A stretch of 64,000 nt of DNA from Fimbriimonas sp. (lineage in GTDB: Bacteria > Armatimonadota > Fimbriimonadia > Fimbriimonadales > Fimbriimonadaceae). Shown here one piece after another: positions 1 to 7,990 of the stretch; within the stretch, counting starts at the first letter, position 1, and each line of letters starts with the position of its first letter. Both the position numbers and the translations under genes were made by a program. Below the pieces are notes generated by a model. The model ran no database searches. It was not told the origin of the DNA and saw only the letters and a list, made by a program, of their open reading frames with translations. Where the stretch lies: the NCBI GenBank assembly GCA_031292555.1, contig JARLGV010000071.1, positions 1 to 64,000 of the forward strand. Direction: 5' to 3'.

Positions 1-98
1 ATTCCGGCCACCTAGTCCCAAATGGCGTAAAGCGTCCGGCCAAGTTCCTGCCGATAAACTACGGCGCGAACTTCGATCCCGAACATCCCCGAGGCTAG
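1..98 (+). CDS. C-terminal end of a truncated CDS (unknown product)
   Basis: An open frame runs in from the window edge and stops at TAG 96-98, giving about 31 codons. Its last residues read KFLPINYGANFDPEHPRG, a normal-looking protein end without low-complexity bias. The upstream part lies outside the window, so no start, domain or function can be assigned. The frame ends just before the GGTCTG repeat tract. It could be chance open frame, but its codon choice resembles the neighbouring genes. Confidence 0.45.
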   Translation, partial: SGHLVPNGVKRPAKFLPINYGANFDPEHPRG

Positions 99-215
99 AC
101 GGGTTGGGACTGGGTTCAGCGGTCTGGGGTCTGGTTCTGGGTTCTGGGTCTAGGTCTGAGGTCTGAGGTCTGCGTTTTGGGTCTGAGGTCTGGGTCAGGG
201 GTCGGGTTGAGAGTC
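99..215. repeat. Degenerate GGTCTG(G/A)G tandem repeat, G/T-rich on the + strand
   Basis: About 115 bp consist of imperfect 6-8 bp units such as GGTCTGG, GGTTCTGG and GGTCTGAG. The + strand is nearly free of A and C apart from the unit C. Several GGG or GGGG runs are spaced by short T/C-rich loops, so intramolecular G-quadruplex folding is possible on the + strand. No reading frame or protein homology is apparent. It sits between the 3' end of a + strand gene and the 3' end of araB (- strand), the place for a termination or convergence zone. Function unknown; slippage-generated filler is an equally good explanation. Confidence 0.75.
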
Positions 216-293
216 GGACAGCCCACGAGCATAGAACGGTGTCCCCTGACTGCCAGTCCGGTGACCCGTGAAACAAGCCCCATGCCCCGTAAG

Positions 294-1934
294 TTATCGC
301 CTTGCTTCGTTTCGGATGGCGATTAGATCCTTCATGACGTGGGCGAGGTTGCCGGTCCAGGTTCGGGTGCCGAAGGCATCGTGCAGGTCCGAGTAAAGCT
401 TGAACAATCGCGCGTAGGTCGCGGCGGCAGCGGGATCCGGGGCGAAAACACGGTCCTTGACGCCTGTCATCTTCGCCTGTGCCTCGCCTACCGATTCGTA
501 AGCTCCGCCGACAACGGCGCCGAAGATCGCTGAGCCGAGAGCACAGGTTTGCGCCGAGCGAGACACCTTCATTGGGCGGTTGCACACGTCCGCATAGATT
601 TGCATGACGAACGGGTTCTTCTCCGCGATGCCGCCGCAGTTCACGACCTCTTCCACCATCACGCCGTACTCTTCGAGCCTATTGATGATCTTGAGGGCTC
701 CGAAAGCCGTCGCCTCGACGAGGGCGCGATAGATCTCTGCCGGAGTTGAGTGCAGGGTAAGGCCGACGATCATTCCGGTCAGGAGCGGATCGACCAGCAC
801 CGTTCGGTTGCCATTCTCCCAGTCCAAAGCGATGAGGCCCGACTCGCCCGGCTTCTGCTTCGATGCCTCTTCCGTCAGCGCCTCGTGGCCGGCGGTTCCC
901 AGTTCGGATACGAACCAATTGAAGATGTCGCCTACCGCCGACTGCCCGGCTTCCAAGCCGTACATGCCGGGGATAACCGAGCCGTTTACGATTCCACACA
1001 AACCGGGCACATCGGCCAATGGCTCATCGAGCGGGTGAACCATACAGTCGCAAGTGGATGTGCCGATGATCTTGACGAGGGTTCCCTTCTTTGCGCCGGA
1101 CGCGACTGCGCCAAAATGGGCATCAAACGCGCCGACCGCGACCGGAAGTCCTTCCTTCAATCCGGCACGTGCCGCGACCTCGGCTGACAGCCCGCCTGCC
1201 GAACAGTCGCTCGGGACCGCCTTTGCGTAGAGCCGCTTTCGAAGATCCGCCAATCGCGGATCCAGAGTTCCTAGAAACTCCTCCGATGGAAGTCCACCCC
1301 AAGCGTCGTTGTACATCGCTTTGTGGCCCGCAGCGCAGACTCCGCGCTTGATCGTCAACGGGTCTGTTTGGCCGGTCAGATAGGCAGGCACCCAGTCGGC
1401 GAATTCGACCCACGAATAGGCCGCTTCAAACACCTTCGGCGCGGTTCGGGCGCAATGCAGGATCTTCGACCAGAACCACTCGGATGAATAGGTCCCGCCG
1501 CACTTGGCCAAGTAAGGTTGGCCTTGCTGCCTGGCCTTCTCGGTGATCTCGGCCGCCTCGGCGTGAGACGTATGGTCCTTCCAAAGCCACGTGTAGGCCG
1601 CAAGTTCGTCCTTGAAACGAGGATCCAAAGCGAGAGGCATGCCGCTCCGATCGACCGGAATCGGGCTCGAGCCAGTTGTGTCGACACCAATGCCGACGAT
1701 CTCGTCGGCACTGTGCCCCTTCATCACTTCGCGAACGGTTGCAAAGAACCCCTCGATATAGTCGGCCGCGTTTTGGCGGGCCAAGTTAGGGTCTTTTTCG
1801 TCGTAAAGCACCCCGGCATCGCCCGAGGGGTAGTTGAAGACGCTGGTCGCGACCTCTTCGCCGTTCGCGACATCGACGAGCAGAGCCCGCACGCTGTTCG
1901 TACCGTAATCCACACCGATCGAATACTTGGACAT
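294..1934 (-). CDS. araB: Ribulokinase AraB
   Basis: FGGY-family kinase of 546 residues that phosphorylates L-ribulose to L-ribulose 5-phosphate in cytosolic arabinose catabolism. The N-terminus has the phosphate-1 motif (GVDYGTNSVRALLVD, about residues 7-21), then VGIGVDTTGSSPIPVD. The ribulokinase-typical GTSTCDCM and GMYGLEAGQSAVGDIFNWFV follow, and a C-terminal CGGIAEKN adenosine-site segment. Length is close to the usual 550-570. I chose ATG 1934 (MSKYSIGVDYG) because the frame continues 20 residues further upstream with no family similarity. No araA or araD lies in the window; the upstream neighbour on this strand is a SHOCT membrane protein 91 bp away. The substrate could be another ketopentose, but AraB is favoured by the GTSTC block. 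Confidence 0.9.
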   Translation of the reverse strand: MSKYSIGVDYGTNSVRALLVDVANGEEVATSVFNYPSGDAGVLYDEKDPNLARQNAADYIEGFFATVREVMKGHSADEIVGIGVDTTGSSPIPVDRSGMPLALDPRFKDELAAYTWLWKDHTSHAEAAEITEKARQQGQPYLAKCGGTYSSEWFWSKILHCARTAPKVFEAAYSWVEFADWVPAYLTGQTDPLTIKRGVCAAGHKAMYNDAWGGLPSEEFLGTLDPRLADLRKRLYAKAVPSDCSAGGLSAEVAARAGLKEGLPVAVGAFDAHFGAVASGAKKGTLVKIIGTSTCDCMVHPLDEPLADVPGLCGIVNGSVIPGMYGLEAGQSAVGDIFNWFVSELGTAGHEALTEEASKQKPGESGLIALDWENGNRTVLVDPLLTGMIVGLTLHSTPAEIYRALVEATAFGALKIINRLEEYGVMVEEVVNCGGIAEKNPFVMQIYADVCNRPMKVSRSAQTCALGSAIFGAVVGGAYESVGEAQAKMTGVKDRVFAPDPAAAATYARLFKLYSDLHDAFGTRTWTGNLAHVMKDLIAIRNEARR

Positions 1935-2025
1935 CGACTCAAAGAATACTTCGTGAGGAGCGGCGAATTGGCGATTGCGCGTATGACGGACCACTCAAAC
2001 CACGGGTTCCAAGGGTGCCAGCGGC

Positions 2026-2532
2026 CTAGATCTCTCTCAGTATCTCCTGCCTTCTCTGCGTGTACTCGTCCTCGGAAATGACACCTTCGGTGTAGAGGTC
2101 CGCGACCTGCTGCAGTCGGGCCGTAACCGTCGGCTTTGAGTCAGCCGCAACGGGTCCGATGGGCGGAAGAAACCTTGCGCCTTCGGCAACCAGGTCGAGG
2201 TCGTTTCGCAGGGCTACTTCGTCGAAGTCACGAGACTCGTACGGCCTGCTCCCATCGGAGCCGCCTCCCCGAAAGGCTCGAGTCGAGAGTGAATAGGCCC
2301 TCCCTGCTTGCATCGCCTGCTCCCTCAGAGCGAGGTCAGCGGGAGCTCTTCGATACGCCGCCAATGCCGCATCGTAATCGAACTTTGCGGATTCCCGTCT
2401 CTTTCGTGCTTCCGAAACCGCCCAAATTGCGTACCCTATCACCACCAAGAAGAAGCAGACGAACAAGACCGGAATGTTGGCCATGATCGACGTGTAGCTG
2501 TTCTGTCCGTACCCGACTGGAGTTCTATCCAT
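2026..2532 (-). CDS. Single-pass membrane protein with C-terminal SHOCT-like domain
   Basis: The 168-residue protein has one hydrophobic helix (about residues 19-38, NIPVLFVCFFLVVIGYAIWAV). A basic stretch and a variable cytoplasmic region follow. The last 25 residues (LYTEGVISEDEYTQRRQEIL) match the SHOCT short C-terminal domain, found in many bacterial proteins as an oligomerisation or regulatory helix-turn. The ATG at 2532 is preceded by GGTGGGA on the coding strand; an internal ATG at 2484 would still include the membrane helix. It lies upstream of araB on the same strand but 91 bp away, so co-transcription is possible but not shown. Specific role unknown. Confidence 0.7.
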   Translation of the reverse strand: MDRTPVGYGQNSYTSIMANIPVLFVCFFLVVIGYAIWAVSEARKRRESAKFDYDAALAAYRRAPADLALREQAMQAGRAYSLSTRAFRGGGSDGSRPYESRDFDEVALRNDLDLVAEGARFLPPIGPVAADSKPTVTARLQQVADLYTEGVISEDEYTQRRQEILREI

Positions 2533-2630
2533 GTCCCACCGAGTCCCAGCATAGACGAATCAACCTACCCGAGTGCATTCATACTGCGGACAAGCCACGG
2601 AAAGCCTGATTTCAAGCTATTATTCCGATC

Positions 2631-3380
2631 GTGATAGCAATCGTTCCCGCAGCCGGCAAGGGGACCCGGATGAATTCGGTCACGGGTGGAAAGCCTAAGG
2701 AACTCCTTCCCCTGGGGTCCAAGTCGGTACTCGAACGAATCATGGACGAGGCGCGAACTGCCGACGTCGACGGCGTGTCGGTGATCAATTCCCACTTTAA
2801 GCCGGAGATCGACGACGCCATCGACGAATGGTCGCATGGACCGTTCTCCGATCTTCCACTCCGCGTCGACTTTCAGGTCGAGCCTCGGGGTCTCGGACAC
2901 GCGATCGCGTGCGCTCACACGGAGTCTGAAGCGCTTGTACTCCTGGGCGACAACGTCTACCATGGCGGATCGCCAGTTCACCGGATGGCCAGCCTCGTTT
3001 TTCGCGGCATCGACGGATGCATCGCAGTGGAGCACGTGGACGAGTCGCTGGTTCACCTTTACGGAATCGTGGAGATCGACGAGTTCAACGGCAATATACT
3101 ACGTGTCCTGGAGAAGCCCGATCCCTCTCAGACCAAGAGCCGTTGGGCGGTCGCCGGTCGATTCGCTTTCGGCAAGCCGTTCATGGGTCTTCTGGCGGAA
3201 TATTGCGAGGACCCGGTTCGCTTGATTCGTCCCGAAGAGATCGGGCTCACCGAAATTATCGAAGTTGCGATTGGACAAGGAATGGACTTTAAGGCAGTCG
3301 CCCTGCAGGCAGGTCAGAAGAGAGTGGACTGCGGCAGCGCAGCCGAATACGCACAAGCAAGGAGATTGGATTGGGATTGA
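2631..3380 (+). CDS. Sugar-1-phosphate nucleotidyltransferase (GalU/RmlA-like)
   Basis: 249-residue NTP_transferase protein that would join a sugar 1-phosphate to an NTP, releasing pyrophosphate. Visible signatures are the N-terminal nucleotide loop VPAAGKGTRM followed by KPKELLPLG, then QVEPRGLGHAI, the metal-binding LLGDN, YGIVEID, EKP, and EIGLTEIIE near the C-terminus. These are arranged as in UTP-glucose-1-phosphate uridylyltransferases and glucose-1-phosphate thymidylyltransferases. Start is GTG 2631. Its last 10 bp overlap the TTG start of a glucuronokinase-like GHMP kinase, so the two are probably translated together and act in sequence (sugar to sugar-1-P to NDP-sugar). Sugar and nucleotide specificity cannot be read from sequence. 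Confidence 0.85.
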   Translation: MIAIVPAAGKGTRMNSVTGGKPKELLPLGSKSVLERIMDEARTADVDGVSVINSHFKPEIDDAIDEWSHGPFSDLPLRVDFQVEPRGLGHAIACAHTESEALVLLGDNVYHGGSPVHRMASLVFRGIDGCIAVEHVDESLVHLYGIVEIDEFNGNILRVLEKPDPSQTKSRWAVAGRFAFGKPFMGLLAEYCEDPVRLIRPEEIGLTEIIEVAIGQGMDFKAVALQAGQKRVDCGSAAEYAQARRLDWD

Positions 3381-4306
3381 GTATCGTGGCATCGGCGCCC
3401 GGTCGATGCGGCATCATCGGCAACCCTAGCGACATTTACGGCGGTCGCGTTCTTTCGTGTACGATTCCGGCGCGTGCGACGTGCCGCCTGACATTGGACG
3501 TGGAAGAGCAGTTACCCAGCGATCTTCTCCTGTGGCATGCGGCCACCGCTCGCTACCCTATCAACCGATCGGCGCGGGTGGAGTGGTCCACCGATGTACC
3601 GCGGTCCTCAGGATTGTCGGGCTCGACCGCCATCTTGGCGGCCACCCTAGCATGCGTACTCAGCGTCCACGGCCAAGAACCCGATTTGGAGTCACCAAAG
3701 GGTCTGGCGGACTTCGCCGAGCTGCTTGGTAACACCGAGCGCAACGAGGCCCACATCCCGGGCGGGTTTCAAGACGCCTACGTGATCGTTCACGGCGGGC
3801 TCCAACTCATGAATTTCGCAGGGAAACACCCGGTCGTACCCGGCCCGAACGCAACGCTGACCGCTCTCGAATCACCACTTCCCTTCCTACTCGTGACGAC
3901 GGGTGTCGAGCGCCTGAGTGGATCGGTTCACGGACCGATGGCCAAGCGATGGATGGACGGCGAGCGCCTAGTAGTCGATTCGATGAGCACGATCACGAAA
4001 TTGGCCGACGTCGGAGTCGAGGCAATCCGAAAGCAGGACTGGGCCCTCCTCGGCAAGGCGATGGACGAAAACTACCGGTTGATTGCCGACTTAGGTGGTT
4101 CGGGAGAGGCGATCGATACGCTTATTGCTCACTGCAAGCGTCACGGAGCCCTCGGCGCCAAACTCGCGGGAGCTGGGCTGGGCGGCACCGTTATCGCACT
4201 CACCGAAGATCCCGATGGCTTAGAAGCGAGTCTACGGAACGACGGATACTCGCGTTTTCTAAGACCGGCAATCGGACCCGGAGTCCGTTACGAAAGCGAA
4301 CCATAA
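3371..4306 (+). CDS. GHMP-family sugar 1-kinase resembling plant glucuronokinase
   Basis: 311-residue GHMP kinase. GRCGIIGNPSDIYGGRVLS near the N-terminus and the ATP-binding loop PRSSGLSGSTAI (about residues 80-91) are the key blocks. GFQDAYVIVHGGLQLM, then HGPMAKRWMDGERLVVDSM, and a C-terminal LAGAGLGGTV motif follow. From memory of the family, the NPSD-Y-GR block, the R-W-DG segment and their order are characteristic of plant glucuronokinases, which make glucuronate 1-phosphate, rather than of galactokinase or mevalonate kinase. The TTG start overlaps the nucleotidyltransferase by 10 bp, so a UDP-glucuronate-type salvage pathway is inferred. Alternatives are other sugar 1-kinases of the fucokinase/heptokinase group. 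Family assignment is firm; substrate is a hypothesis. Confidence 0.8.
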   Translation: MGLSIVASAPGRCGIIGNPSDIYGGRVLSCTIPARATCRLTLDVEEQLPSDLLLWHAATARYPINRSARVEWSTDVPRSSGLSGSTAILAATLACVLSVHGQEPDLESPKGLADFAELLGNTERNEAHIPGGFQDAYVIVHGGLQLMNFAGKHPVVPGPNATLTALESPLPFLLVTTGVERLSGSVHGPMAKRWMDGERLVVDSMSTITKLADVGVEAIRKQDWALLGKAMDENYRLIADLGGSGEAIDTLIAHCKRHGALGAKLAGAGLGGTVIALTEDPDGLEASLRNDGYSRFLRPAIGPGVRYESEP

Positions 4307-4324
4307 GAGGTAACGTCAAGCAAC

Positions 4325-5170
4325 ATGTTGCCCAGCCAGCGTTTCACGCTTTCGGCGTTTGCCGACGAAATCAGCCCCGATCTGAAGGTCCAGGTCGAAA
4401 CGCTGGAGAGGCTAGGGGTGTCCGGCCTTGACCTTCGTTCGGTGGACGGCGTCAACGTCCTTGACCTAAGCCAGGACGACCTGCAACGCGTCCACGACAT
4501 GTGTGGCGAACGGGGGCTTCACGTTCAAGCGATCGGCTCGCCCGTCAACAAGGTTCAGTTCGATTTGTTGAACGAGGCCCGCGAGTACGATCGACTCAAG
4601 AAGGCGATCAGAGCCGCCCACCGGGTCAACGTCAAACGAGTAAGGATCTTCACGCCGATGGTGCCGGACCAACTCCATGACCAGATGGCGGAAAAGGTGA
4701 TCGCCTGGATGTTCGCCCAGAAGCGCCTCGCCGAGGGCGAGGGAATCGTGCTCATCCACGAGAACGACGACCGATATTGGGCAGCTCACCCAACGAACGC
4801 CAAGCGGCTCATGGAGGAGATCGGTGGCGAGAATTTCCGCTTCGCCTACGACTTCGCCAACACGGTTCTTCAAGGATATCGGACGATGAAGGATTGGTTT
4901 CCATGGATCATTCCTTATATCGATACGCTGCATATCAAAGACGCAATCGAGGAATCCCACCAGATCGTTCCGGCGGGCGAAGGCGAAGGCCAATTGCTTG
5001 AGGGAATCGAGGCCTTGGTCGAAGCGGGCTGGCAGGGACCGTTGACGATCGAGCCGCACCTCGCGGCAGCGGGACCGTTCGGAGGATTCTCCGGAGTCGA
5101 TCTGTTCGAAGTGGCGGTTAACGCCTTGAGGGGCATTGCGGCCAAGGCGGGGGTGGAATTCGATGATTAG
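4325..5170 (+). CDS. Sugar phosphate isomerase/epimerase (xylose-isomerase-like TIM barrel)
   Basis: 281 residues with the AP-endonuclease-2/xylose-isomerase-like fold. Probable metal ligands occur in order: Glu in LIHENDD, Asp in FAYDFAN, His in LHIKDA and Glu in TIEPHL, the usual E-D-H-E set. Such enzymes isomerise or epimerise keto-sugars, inositols or their phosphates in the cytosol. The ATG at 4325 follows the GHMP kinase by 18 bp, and the 3' end overlaps the Gfo/Idh/MocA gene by 8 bp. This isomerase-dehydrogenase pairing is common in uncharacterised sugar or polyol catabolic clusters. Substrate unknown. Confidence 0.82.
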   Translation: MLPSQRFTLSAFADEISPDLKVQVETLERLGVSGLDLRSVDGVNVLDLSQDDLQRVHDMCGERGLHVQAIGSPVNKVQFDLLNEAREYDRLKKAIRAAHRVNVKRVRIFTPMVPDQLHDQMAEKVIAWMFAQKRLAEGEGIVLIHENDDRYWAAHPTNAKRLMEEIGGENFRFAYDFANTVLQGYRTMKDWFPWIIPYIDTLHIKDAIEESHQIVPAGEGEGQLLEGIEALVEAGWQGPLTIEPHLAAAGPFGGFSGVDLFEVAVNALRGIAAKAGVEFDD

Positions 5171-6230
5171 GTATGGGGTGGTCGGCTGCGGCGCGATTCA
5201 TGCGATGCACTGCGACGCAGCCAAGAACATCGACGGGGCGGATCTGATCGGCGTCTATGACGTCATTCCCGAGAAGGCGGCCAAGACCGCCGAGAGGTAC
5301 GGCGTTCGAGCGTTTGCGTCCCTGTCTGAGCTACTAAGCGAGGTCGACGCGATTACCGTCTGCGTCCCAAGCGGGCTCCATGCTGAGGTGGGCATCCGGG
5401 CCGCAAATGCCGGAAAGCACGTGCTGGTCGAAAAGCCGATCGACGTCACCCTCGCCAAAGCAATGGCCCTGGTAGATGCCTGCGAAAGCAACGGCGTCAG
5501 ATTGGGCACGATCTCTCAACATCGATTCTCGGAGCAGATTCGCAACCTGCATGACGCTGCTCAGAACGGCTCCCTCGGACCTCTCCTTCAAGGAGACGCC
5601 TATATCAAGTGGTACCGAACTCAAGCCTATTACGATAGCGGTGATTGGCGCGGCACCTGGGAATTGGATGGCGGAGGATGCCTCATCAATCAGGGAGTGC
5701 ATTACATCGATATGATCCAGTGGATCATGGGCGGCGTGAAAGCCGTACAAGCGCAGGTGCGAACCGCCGCACACCAGATCGAAGTCGAAGATATCGCCAA
5801 CGCACTCATCGAATACAAGAACGGGGCGATTGGGGTTATCCAGGGCTCGACGAGCTTCTACCCGGGTCTGGCCGAAAGGCTCGAAGTGCACGGACGATAT
5901 GGATCGGTCATCATCGAAGGGGATCGGACCAAGCTATGGAAGGTCGACCAAGTCGCGGCGAACGAGGGGCTATACGGCGGAGGAGTTCAGATGCAGCCGA
6001 CGCCCAGCCTGCACATGCACGACCCAGAAGAAGCCGTTCAGAACGCGTCCAGCGATCCGACCGCGCTGTGGGGAGAACAGCATCGCCTGCAGGTCGAAGA
6101 TTTCACCAAAGCGATTGTCGAAGACCGCGAACCGTTCATGACAGGACGCATGGCACTCGAACCGCTCAAGATCATACTCGCCATCTATGAAAGCAGCCGC
6201 CAAGGCGGCGCGAGGATTGAAATCGCATGA
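5163..6230 (+). CDS. Gfo/Idh/MocA family NAD(P)-dependent oxidoreductase
   Basis: 355 residues: an N-terminal Rossmann fold (GVVGCGAIHAMHCDA, about residues 5-19) and the family signature VEKPIDVTLAKA near residue 98. The Gfo C-terminal alpha/beta domain holds GGGCLINQGVHYIDM with the conserved Asp/His pair. These enzymes oxidise or reduce a hydroxyl on sugars, inositols or sugar acids. ATG 5163 was chosen because it begins the Rossmann strand; the longer frame to 5136 adds nine unrelated residues. It overlaps the previous gene by 8 bp and shares an ATGA junction with the next isomerase, so all three are translationally coupled. Substrate unknown; an inositol or uronate derivative would suit the neighbouring kinase. 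Confidence 0.88.
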   Translation: MIRYGVVGCGAIHAMHCDAAKNIDGADLIGVYDVIPEKAAKTAERYGVRAFASLSELLSEVDAITVCVPSGLHAEVGIRAANAGKHVLVEKPIDVTLAKAMALVDACESNGVRLGTISQHRFSEQIRNLHDAAQNGSLGPLLQGDAYIKWYRTQAYYDSGDWRGTWELDGGGCLINQGVHYIDMIQWIMGGVKAVQAQVRTAAHQIEVEDIANALIEYKNGAIGVIQGSTSFYPGLAERLEVHGRYGSVIIEGDRTKLWKVDQVAANEGLYGGGVQMQPTPSLHMHDPEEAVQNASSDPTALWGEQHRLQVEDFTKAIVEDREPFMTGRMALEPLKIILAIYESSRQGGARIEIA

Positions 6231-6982
6231 GATTCGGAGTTTGTTGCGGACTTGATGACGCGCCGACCGTGTTGGCCGCCGGTTACGATTACGTCGAACT
6301 TGGAGCGAGCGGACTCAGCGACGACACGGCCCTCTATGCGGGTCTACCGGTGGAGGCGACCAACCTGTTCTTCCCCGGGTCGATCAAGCTGTTCGGTCCC
6401 GACGCCACCCCATATTTGGACCTTGCCCGCGCCACCGTGGACCGGGCAGCAAAGCTCGGGGTCCAGACGATGGTTATCGGTAGCGGTGCTTCGCGCACTT
6501 CACCCGCAGGCGTCAACCTTGAATGGTCCGAGCGAGAATTCACGCTTGTTGCGGCGGCGGTGGCCCATCATGCCAAGCAATATGGGATCACGATTGCTCC
6601 CGAATCGCTCAACCGCACCGAGACGAACGTCGGTAACGATCTAGGATGTCTGGCGCGGGGTCTCAAGGCGGCCGGCGTCGGCTACACTGCCGATTCGTTT
6701 CACATCCTTTACGAGTGGCACGCCAACTTCCCTAACGAGGCGACCCCGAGCCAAGCGGTCTGGGAAGATCAGATGCCATTAGCTCCGAATCACGTCCACA
6801 TCGCCGACCTCCCTAGGTTTGCCCCAAAACCGGGCGATCCGATGGTTGAGGGGTTCGCAAACCGCCTGCTCGAACTGGGCTACGACGGTCGGATCAGCCT
6901 TGAATACCGTCGAAGCGACGACTTCGCCGACGAGCTAAAGCGGACCCTCGACGGCCTCCGAATCCTGTTCAAGCTCCCATAG
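6227..6982 (+). CDS. Sugar phosphate isomerase/epimerase (second TIM barrel of the operon)
   Basis: 251 residues of the xylose-isomerase-like fold, distinct from the protein at 4325. Metal-ligand candidates are Glu in IAPESLNRTETN, Asp in YTADSFHI, His in HVHIADLPR and Glu in SLEYR, in the canonical order. It probably performs a ketose or aldose isomerisation or epimerisation. The ATG at 6227 lies in an ATGA overlap with the preceding dehydrogenase, a strong sign of coupled translation. The next gene is 32 bp downstream. Two isomerases flanking one dehydrogenase suggests oxidation, epimerisation and re-reduction, but this is inference. Confidence 0.82.
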   Translation: MRFGVCCGLDDAPTVLAAGYDYVELGASGLSDDTALYAGLPVEATNLFFPGSIKLFGPDATPYLDLARATVDRAAKLGVQTMVIGSGASRTSPAGVNLEWSEREFTLVAAAVAHHAKQYGITIAPESLNRTETNVGNDLGCLARGLKAAGVGYTADSFHILYEWHANFPNEATPSQAVWEDQMPLAPNHVHIADLPRFAPKPGDPMVEGFANRLLELGYDGRISLEYRRSDDFADELKRTLDGLRILFKLP

Positions 6983-7014
6983 CGCCCATCACGCCGATTT
7001 CGCCAGAGTCAATC

Positions 7015-7974
7015 ATGCCTATCGTCGATCTACCCTTAGCCGAACTCGAGAAATACCAGGGCCGAAACCCTCGCCCTGACGACTTCGATGCATTCTGGGA
7101 TGCCAGCCTTGCCGAGATGCGTTCCATCGATCCTCAGATCGAGTTGAAACCGTATCCGCTTCTCCAAAACGTCGCCGACTGCTTCGAACTTCGATTCACG
7201 GGCGTTGGCGGCGCGCGGATCTACGCCAAGCTGCTGCGTCCAAAGAAGATCGAATCGCCGGCTCCTGCGCTCGTGCAGTTCCACGGTTACAGCGCCAACA
7301 GCGGCGACTGGACCGACAAGCTGAACTACGTTGCGACCGGCAACGTGGTGGCGTTCTTGGATTGCCGGGGTCAAGGGGGGCTCTCCGAGGACGTCGGCGG
7401 GGTCAAGGGCACTACCCTGAACGGCCACATCATTCGCGGGTTGAGCGATGCGCCCGAGAAGATGCTCTATCGCCAGATATACCTCGACTGCGCTCAACTC
7501 GCCGGAATCGTCATGGACATGGAGGAGGTTGATGCGGCGCGAGTCGGGGCGACAGGAGGCTCTCAAGGCGGTGGGCTGACCCTAGCCTGCGCAGCGCTCG
7601 AACCGAGAATCGCCCGGGCCGCTCCAGTCTTTCCGTTCTTGTCCGACTACCTTCGCGTCTGGGAGATGGATCTGGCGGTAGCCGCCTATTCCGAGCTTCG
7701 CAACTACTTCCGAAACCACGACCCGCGACACGAGCGCGAGGCACAGATCTTCAACCAACTGGGCTATATCGACGTCCAGCACCTGGCGCCAAGAATCCGA
7801 GGCGAAGTGATGATGGGCATCGGACTGATGGACACGATCTGCCCACCGTCGACCCAGTTCGCCGCCTATAACAAGATCCAGTCGAAGAAGTCCAAGGTGA
7901 TCTATCCCGACTTCGGCCACGAGGGCTTGCCCGGACTGAACGACCTGATCTTCGAGTTCATGGGAGGCTTATGA
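7015..7974 (+). CDS. Acetyl xylan esterase / cephalosporin-C deacetylase family (CE7)
   Basis: 319 residues, the usual length for CE7. The conserved motifs are present: RGQGG (about residue 120) and the nucleophile elbow GGSQGGGLTLA (about residue 182). The acid appears in GLMDTICPPSTQFAAYN and the catalytic His in DFGHEGLPG. CE7 enzymes are usually cytosolic homohexamers that remove acetyl groups from xylo-oligosaccharides and small acetylated sugars; no signal peptide is seen here. It sits in the sugar operon, suggesting incoming sugars arrive acetylated. The stop codon lies in an ATGA shared with a seven-codon mini-ORF that leads into the glycerate kinase start. Confidence 0.87.
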   Translation: MPIVDLPLAELEKYQGRNPRPDDFDAFWDASLAEMRSIDPQIELKPYPLLQNVADCFELRFTGVGGARIYAKLLRPKKIESPAPALVQFHGYSANSGDWTDKLNYVATGNVVAFLDCRGQGGLSEDVGGVKGTTLNGHIIRGLSDAPEKMLYRQIYLDCAQLAGIVMDMEEVDAARVGATGGSQGGGLTLACAALEPRIARAAPVFPFLSDYLRVWEMDLAVAAYSELRNYFRNHDPRHEREAQIFNQLGYIDVQHLAPRIRGEVMMGIGLMDTICPPSTQFAAYNKIQSKKSKVIYPDFGHEGLPGLNDLIFEFMGGL

Positions 7975-7990
7975 CCCTTCCGTCACCTCG

